From: Lentisphaeria bacterium
GTDB lineage: Bacteria > Verrucomicrobiota > Lentisphaeria > Oligosphaerales > JAFGRS01
Assembly: GCA_016935045.1 (NCBI GenBank)
Contig: JAFGRS010000135.1
Coordinates: forward strand, 1 to 8,564
Direction of reading: 5' to 3'
DNA length: 8,564 nucleotides
The notes beneath the pieces were generated by a model. It saw only the letters and a program-made list of their open reading frames with translations. It was not told the DNA's origin and ran no database searches. A program made the translations under genes and the position numbers. Below are positions 5,584-8,564 of the stretch, in pieces (positions within the stretch are counted from its first letter, which is position 1; every line of letters begins with the position of its first letter).

Positions 5584-8196
5584 TCATGCCGGTTGCGGGC
5601 GTGTGTACGGACAGGCCATGAGGCACATCTCCGCCACGCACGGACGGACCTTGAGGATCTGGTCACGGCCTGCCAGTCCCTGGGCCAATGCCTCGGGCGT
5701 CACCTGGTCGGGCACCGGAACGTTGCTTCGGGAACCGGTGTATCTCACCCCTTCCTCGGGTACCAGACCATACCGCAGCGCCCAGTCGCAACGGCACTGC
5801 CGGATCGGCGCGAAGGTCAGGTGCCGACGGCCCAGACGCACTTCCGCGAGGGGCAGAAAGGCACCGACCGTACAGGCAGACAGACAGCGCGAGCAGCCGT
5901 TGTCGCACTCGGCACGCAGGTTCTCGAGGTCTGCCAGTGGATCGCTCCGCAACGGTGCGTCGGTGACGATGGCCAGGGTGCGCAGGTTCGTCCCGAAGCG
6001 GGGGTTCCGTAGGAATCCGCCCTTGGTCAGGGTCCCGAGCCCTGCCGCGACCGCCGCGAAACGGTTGGCGAAGGCGCTCGGGAACGCGCCGCGCGGATTG
6101 GCGATGACGGATCCGGCGCCGCAGAGGTCGTCCGTCACGGCGGTGTGGATGCCCCAGCCGTCCAGGATCTTGACCATCTGCAGCGCGATCAGGCGCAGCT
6201 GTCGATGGCTCTGGTGCTGAGCGAAGGCGTAGGGTCCGATGGCCTCCGCCGGAGGCCGTGCCAGGCAGGCAGCGCTCTCCTGCGGAATGCGGACGCCCAA
6301 CACCACCACGGACCGGGCCCCGTCGAGATGGTCGCCGGGGGTCTGAATCCGACGGCACCCCTGGGTCACCTCGGCCGCGGAGGTCAGCCACAGACGGCCG
6401 GTCTCCCGGGCGTCCAGGATGGGTTCTCCGTCCATGATGGGCTTGAGCTGCGTGGCCAACGCCTTCACTCTGGCCGCCGAAGCGATGCCGACCACGTCCG
6501 CACCCAGGTCCCGGGCCAGGCGGCGGATCCTCTCGGCCGGGTCGTCCGCGGCGGGCCACGGCCGGTAGCAGGAATCCCGACGGCCCGGAGTCAGCACGGC
6601 ACTGGTCACCGTGTAGCAGGTGAAGGCCTGTCTCCCTGGGAAGAGCTCCCTCTCGGCATGCTCCCTCACGGCCGCTGAAACCGCCCGGCCGGGCTCTGCG
6701 CCTACCCCGGACATCCCATAGGGAGCGCTGCTGTAGCCCAGCTTCTCGAGGCGCGACGCCAGGGAAAACGCGCATCTCCGGCCGACATAGGACATGGAAT
6801 AGCCGAAGTCCGTCCGGTGCGCGGCCCCGGGCAGCGTCGCCACGGGCGGCCGCTCCACGGCGTAGAAGACGATCGATGCCGCGTCGGGGAGAAGAGGCTT
6901 CAGCGAGACCCCGCGCGCCTCCCAGTCAGCGGCGGATTCCACGATCACCGTGTCCGCGCCCCAGCCGATGGCCTCGGCGATGAGCGCGTCCTGGACCCCG
7001 CGGTCCGGGCCGGCAGCCCGGGGTGTCACGTCCTTGCGGCGGATCGGTGCACTCGAGTACGCCTTGTTCCAGGACCGTCTGGCCTTCGGCAGGCAGAACT
7101 TCAGGCAGTACCCCATCGTGCCGCCCCGCAGTCCGTGCTCACCGACATGACGGAGGATGGTCTCCTCGGTGACCTCCGGCGGGATGTCCAGGTCCACACT
7201 CAAGCCGAAGTGTTCGGCCCAGGCGCAGCGCCACAGGTTCTTGTCGGCGAAGCGGTACGTTCTGCCCTCGATCTCCAGGGCGGTGGTGCCGCGCACCTCG
7301 GCGCTGGTGGCGAGGGTGGGGCACATGGTCACACAGAGGTTGCAGCGGTCGCAGAGCGTGTCGCCGGGAAGCAGCGGCGTCGGCACGAGCGGCGCGTCGG
7401 TGATGATGGACACAAAACGGTTGCGGGCCCCGAATTCGGGGGTCATCGCCAGTCCGTTGTACCCCAGTTCCGCCAGGCCCGAAGCGACCGCGGCGTAGAT
7501 GTGGCTCATGTCCGGCGCAAAGGTCGACCGCAGGGTCTTGTAGGGACGGTAGCGCCAGATGTTGCTGGCCGTGATGGGGACCGCGCGGTACCCCTCCTCT
7601 TCGAAGAAGCGTCCCATGGAGTAACTGATGACGTCCAGATGGTCGTTCATCAGCAGCTGATAGGCGTAGCTGCCCTGGTCGTGCGGCGACGATTCTCCCC
7701 CCATCTCGATCATGCCGTCCGTGTGGTGGATGGCGCACACCAGCACCGATCGGGCCGTCGGCATGATGCCCCTGGGACTCATCAGCGGGGGACAGGCCTC
7801 CCAGCGCTCGATGTTCCCGACACCCACCAGGTCCACCCCGAGAGCGTAGGCCGCACCCTTCGCCCGTGCCGTCAGCCGTTGATCCGTCATCGCGCCGATT
7901 CCCTTTCCTGCACTGCCGCCGTCAACACCGCCGCTGCCGCGCAGACCCTGACCCACCAGAAACACGGACCGCGTCAAGTCCCGGAGACGCCACCCGGGAC
8001 GGTAACGTCCGTCCCCCCGGTTCTCGGCAAAACCGCATAGGACCAACGTCTTGGCGAGGTTGTGCGTGGTGGTCCGTTTCCACCCCATCGCCCCCGCCAA
8101 TTCCCCCAGCAACACCCCGTGCCCGTCCGCGCTGCGAGAGCAGATGCACTCCAGCAGAACCAACCCCTTGCGGAGAGACTCCATCGGGGTACGCAT
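5584..8196 (-). CDS. IclR-type HTH fused to three reductive-dehalogenase/QueG-like modules
   Basis: The protein has 870 residues from ATG 8196. Residues 8-77 form a winged helix of the IclR type: SLRKGLVLLE, then GELAGAMGWKRTTTHNLAKT as helix-turn-helix, then a wing with GRYRPGWRL. A Gly-rich linker (about 83-102) leads to module 1 (103-390), a reductive-dehalogenase/QueG-like fold with TPEFGARNRF, IITDAPL and C282xxC285xxC288xxxC292P, plus C324, C364 and C368. Module 2 (396-547) repeats the N-terminal half only and lacks the Fe-S segment. Module 3 (552-870) is complete, with NPRFG, IVTDAPL, C764x3C768x2C771x3C775, C803, C853, C858 and C862P. Related enzymes bind base-off cobalamin and two 4Fe-4S clusters; cofactors here are inferred. 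There is no signal peptide, so it should be cytoplasmic. GGAGG 11 nt upstream favours ATG 8196; ATG 8184 and 8235 and TTG 8265 are alternatives. It could be a corrinoid- or redox-sensing regulator or a bifunctional enzyme. The domains are well supported, the function is unknown. Confidence 0.82.
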   Translation of the reverse strand: MRTPMESLRKGLVLLECICSRSADGHGVLLGELAGAMGWKRTTTHNLAKTLVLCGFAENRGDGRYRPGWRLRDLTRSVFLVGQGLRGSGGVDGGSAGKGIGAMTDQRLTARAKGAAYALGVDLVGVGNIERWEACPPLMSPRGIMPTARSVLVCAIHHTDGMIEMGGESSPHDQGSYAYQLLMNDHLDVISYSMGRFFEEEGYRAVPITASNIWRYRPYKTLRSTFAPDMSHIYAAVASGLAELGYNGLAMTPEFGARNRFVSIITDAPLVPTPLLPGDTLCDRCNLCVTMCPTLATSAEVRGTTALEIEGRTYRFADKNLWRCAWAEHFGLSVDLDIPPEVTEETILRHVGEHGLRGGTMGYCLKFCLPKARRSWNKAYSSAPIRRKDVTPRAAGPDRGVQDALIAEAIGWGADTVIVESAADWEARGVSLKPLLPDAASIVFYAVERPPVATLPGAAHRTDFGYSMSYVGRRCAFSLASRLEKLGYSSAPYGMSGVGAEPGRAVSAAVREHAERELFPGRQAFTCYTVTSAVLTPGRRDSCYRPWPAADDPAERIRRLARDLGADVVGIASAARVKALATQLKPIMDGEPILDARETGRLWLTSAAEVTQGCRRIQTPGDHLDGARSVVVLGVRIPQESAACLARPPAEAIGPYAFAQHQSHRQLRLIALQMVKILDGWGIHTAVTDDLCGAGSVIANPRGAFPSAFANRFAAVAAGLGTLTKGGFLRNPRFGTNLRTLAIVTDAPLRSDPLADLENLRAECDNGCSRCLSACTVGAFLPLAEVRLGRRHLTFAPIRQCRCDWALRYGLVPEEGVRYTGSRSNVPVPDQVTPEALAQGLAGRDQILKVRPCVAEMCLMACPYTRPQPA
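7888..7909 (-). promoter_or_regulatory. Possible internal ribosome binding site and start codon
   Basis: On the minus strand AGGAAAGGGA (7909-7900) precedes an in-frame ATG (7890-7888) by 9 nt. It sits exactly where the Gly-rich linker ends and reductase module 1 begins (MTDQRLTARAKG). Translation from here would give a 768-residue protein without the DNA-binding domain. The frame has no stop between the two parts, so the long fusion is also made if translation starts upstream. Confidence 0.45.
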
Positions 8197-8295
8197 CCCC
8201 GGCTGCGCCTCCATCCTGGTCAGCGGGTCACACATCGGGATCCGTGCAACTCCAGCGGCAGACAATAGGAACCAACGTCAACCGCTACCCCCGGA

Positions 8296-8322
8296 CGACC
8301 GGCCATACAGCAGAGCCGGTCG
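8296..8322. other. Perfect stem-loop in the leader of the fusion gene
   Basis: CGACCGGC (8296-8303) pairs perfectly with GCCGGTCG (8315-8322) around an 11-nt loop, about 100 bp before the chosen start codon. A smaller hairpin, CCCCG-TCCT-CGGGG, is at 8354-8367. These could be attenuator or operator structures. No cobalamin-riboswitch sequence was recognised. The rest of 8197-8476 holds no gene. Confidence 0.4.
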
Positions 8323-8391
8323 CCAACCGAACCGCCGGCCAGCACGGCTGCATCCCCGTCCTCGGGGTCCCTTGGCATCCCTGCATCCTGC

Positions 8392-8397
8392 ATTGTA
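8392..8397 (-). promoter_or_regulatory. Candidate -10 box for the fusion gene
   Basis: On the minus strand TACAAT (8397-8392) matches TATAAT at 5 of 6 positions. No good -35 lies 16-18 bp upstream. Short direct repeats of ATGCAGG lie immediately downstream and could be part of an operator. If used, the leader is close to 190 nt. Confidence 0.3.
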
Positions 8398-8476
8398 GGA
8401 CACCGTTGCTTGCCCTGGTACAGTAGCCACTGCTCTGAGACTCGGCAAGCCCGTTTCCACGGCTGGCGGTAAGGCC

Positions 8477-8564
8477 TCAGTCACGGGGGGTACGGTCGAG
8501 GACGACCGGCTCCAGCGCCTTGGCGTCAGGCTCAGGGCACGTGATGGAGTCGGCGGTCTCCGCC
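8477..8564 (-). CDS. C-terminal end of an unidentified protein (partial)
   Basis: A minus-strand frame enters from the right edge and ends at TGA (8479-8477), giving 28 residues: AETADSITCPEPDAKALEPV followed by VLDRTPRD. The balanced composition with acidic residues looks more like protein than the Arg/Pro-rich translations of nearby non-coding DNA. It lies on the same strand as the HTH/reductase-like fusion gene, about 280 bp upstream of it. The family cannot be recognised from so short a tail. Confidence 0.4.
   Translation of the reverse strand, partial: AETADSITCPEPDAKALEPVVLDRTPRD

Noticed and set aside
6817..8040. 407-codon plus-strand open frame opposite the fusion gene
   Set aside because: It is antisense to clearly conserved reductase-like modules, and its composition is low-complexity Arg/Gly/His-rich.
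8197..8265. Start of the fusion gene at TTG 8265
   Set aside because: TTG is a rare start and no suitable SD precedes it. ATG 8196 has GGAGG 11 nt upstream and begins just before the conserved winged-helix domain.
8197..8476. Cobalamin riboswitch upstream of the reductase-like gene
   Set aside because: I looked for B12-box and receptor-loop-like sequence on the minus strand and saw none; only simple hairpins are present.

Overview
The window is GC-rich bacterial DNA from a Gram-negative organism: it encodes an outer-membrane beta-barrel protein with a signal peptide. The lineage cannot be fixed from sequence alone. The mix of a divergent uroporphyrinogen-decarboxylase-like (URO-D) protein, a reductive-dehalogenase/QueG-like iron-sulfur protein and dispersed palindromic intergenic repeats would fit an uncultured anaerobe of the PVC or Hydrogenedentota type, but that is inference.

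Layout, left to right. Positions 1-535 are non-coding: a palindromic dispersed repeat carrying a 71-bp tandem duplication, then an AT-richer stretch with a plausible promoter. A TorF-like putative porin follows (536-1318, +) and ends at a clear stem-loop terminator. Positions 1319-1815 hold a second copy of the palindromic repeat and three direct 11-bp repeats laid out like a Pho box. They lie upstream of a Na/Pi cotransporter with a PhoU-like tail (1816-3540, +). Positions 3541-4092 are non-coding and hold a composite repeat, paired small hairpins and a weak promoter candidate. The URO-D-family protein is at 4093-5229 (+). A second copy of the composite repeat, in inverted orientation, lies in the convergent gap at 5230-5583.

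The minus strand from about 8196 to 5584 encodes the most unusual gene. It joins an IclR-type winged helix-turn-helix, through a glycine-rich linker, to three tandem reductive-dehalogenase/QueG-like modules (full, iron-sulfur-less, full). Its leader (8197-8476) contains hairpins and a possible -10 box. The last 29 codons of another minus-strand ORF enter from the right edge.

How the genes may relate: the porin and the phosphate importer look like independent transport units, the latter possibly phosphate-regulated. The URO-D-like protein and the HTH/reductase-like fusion belong to families linked to tetrapyrrole or corrinoid chemistry and lie convergently next to each other. A corrinoid- or redox-linked role for the pair is a hypothesis, not something the sequence proves.
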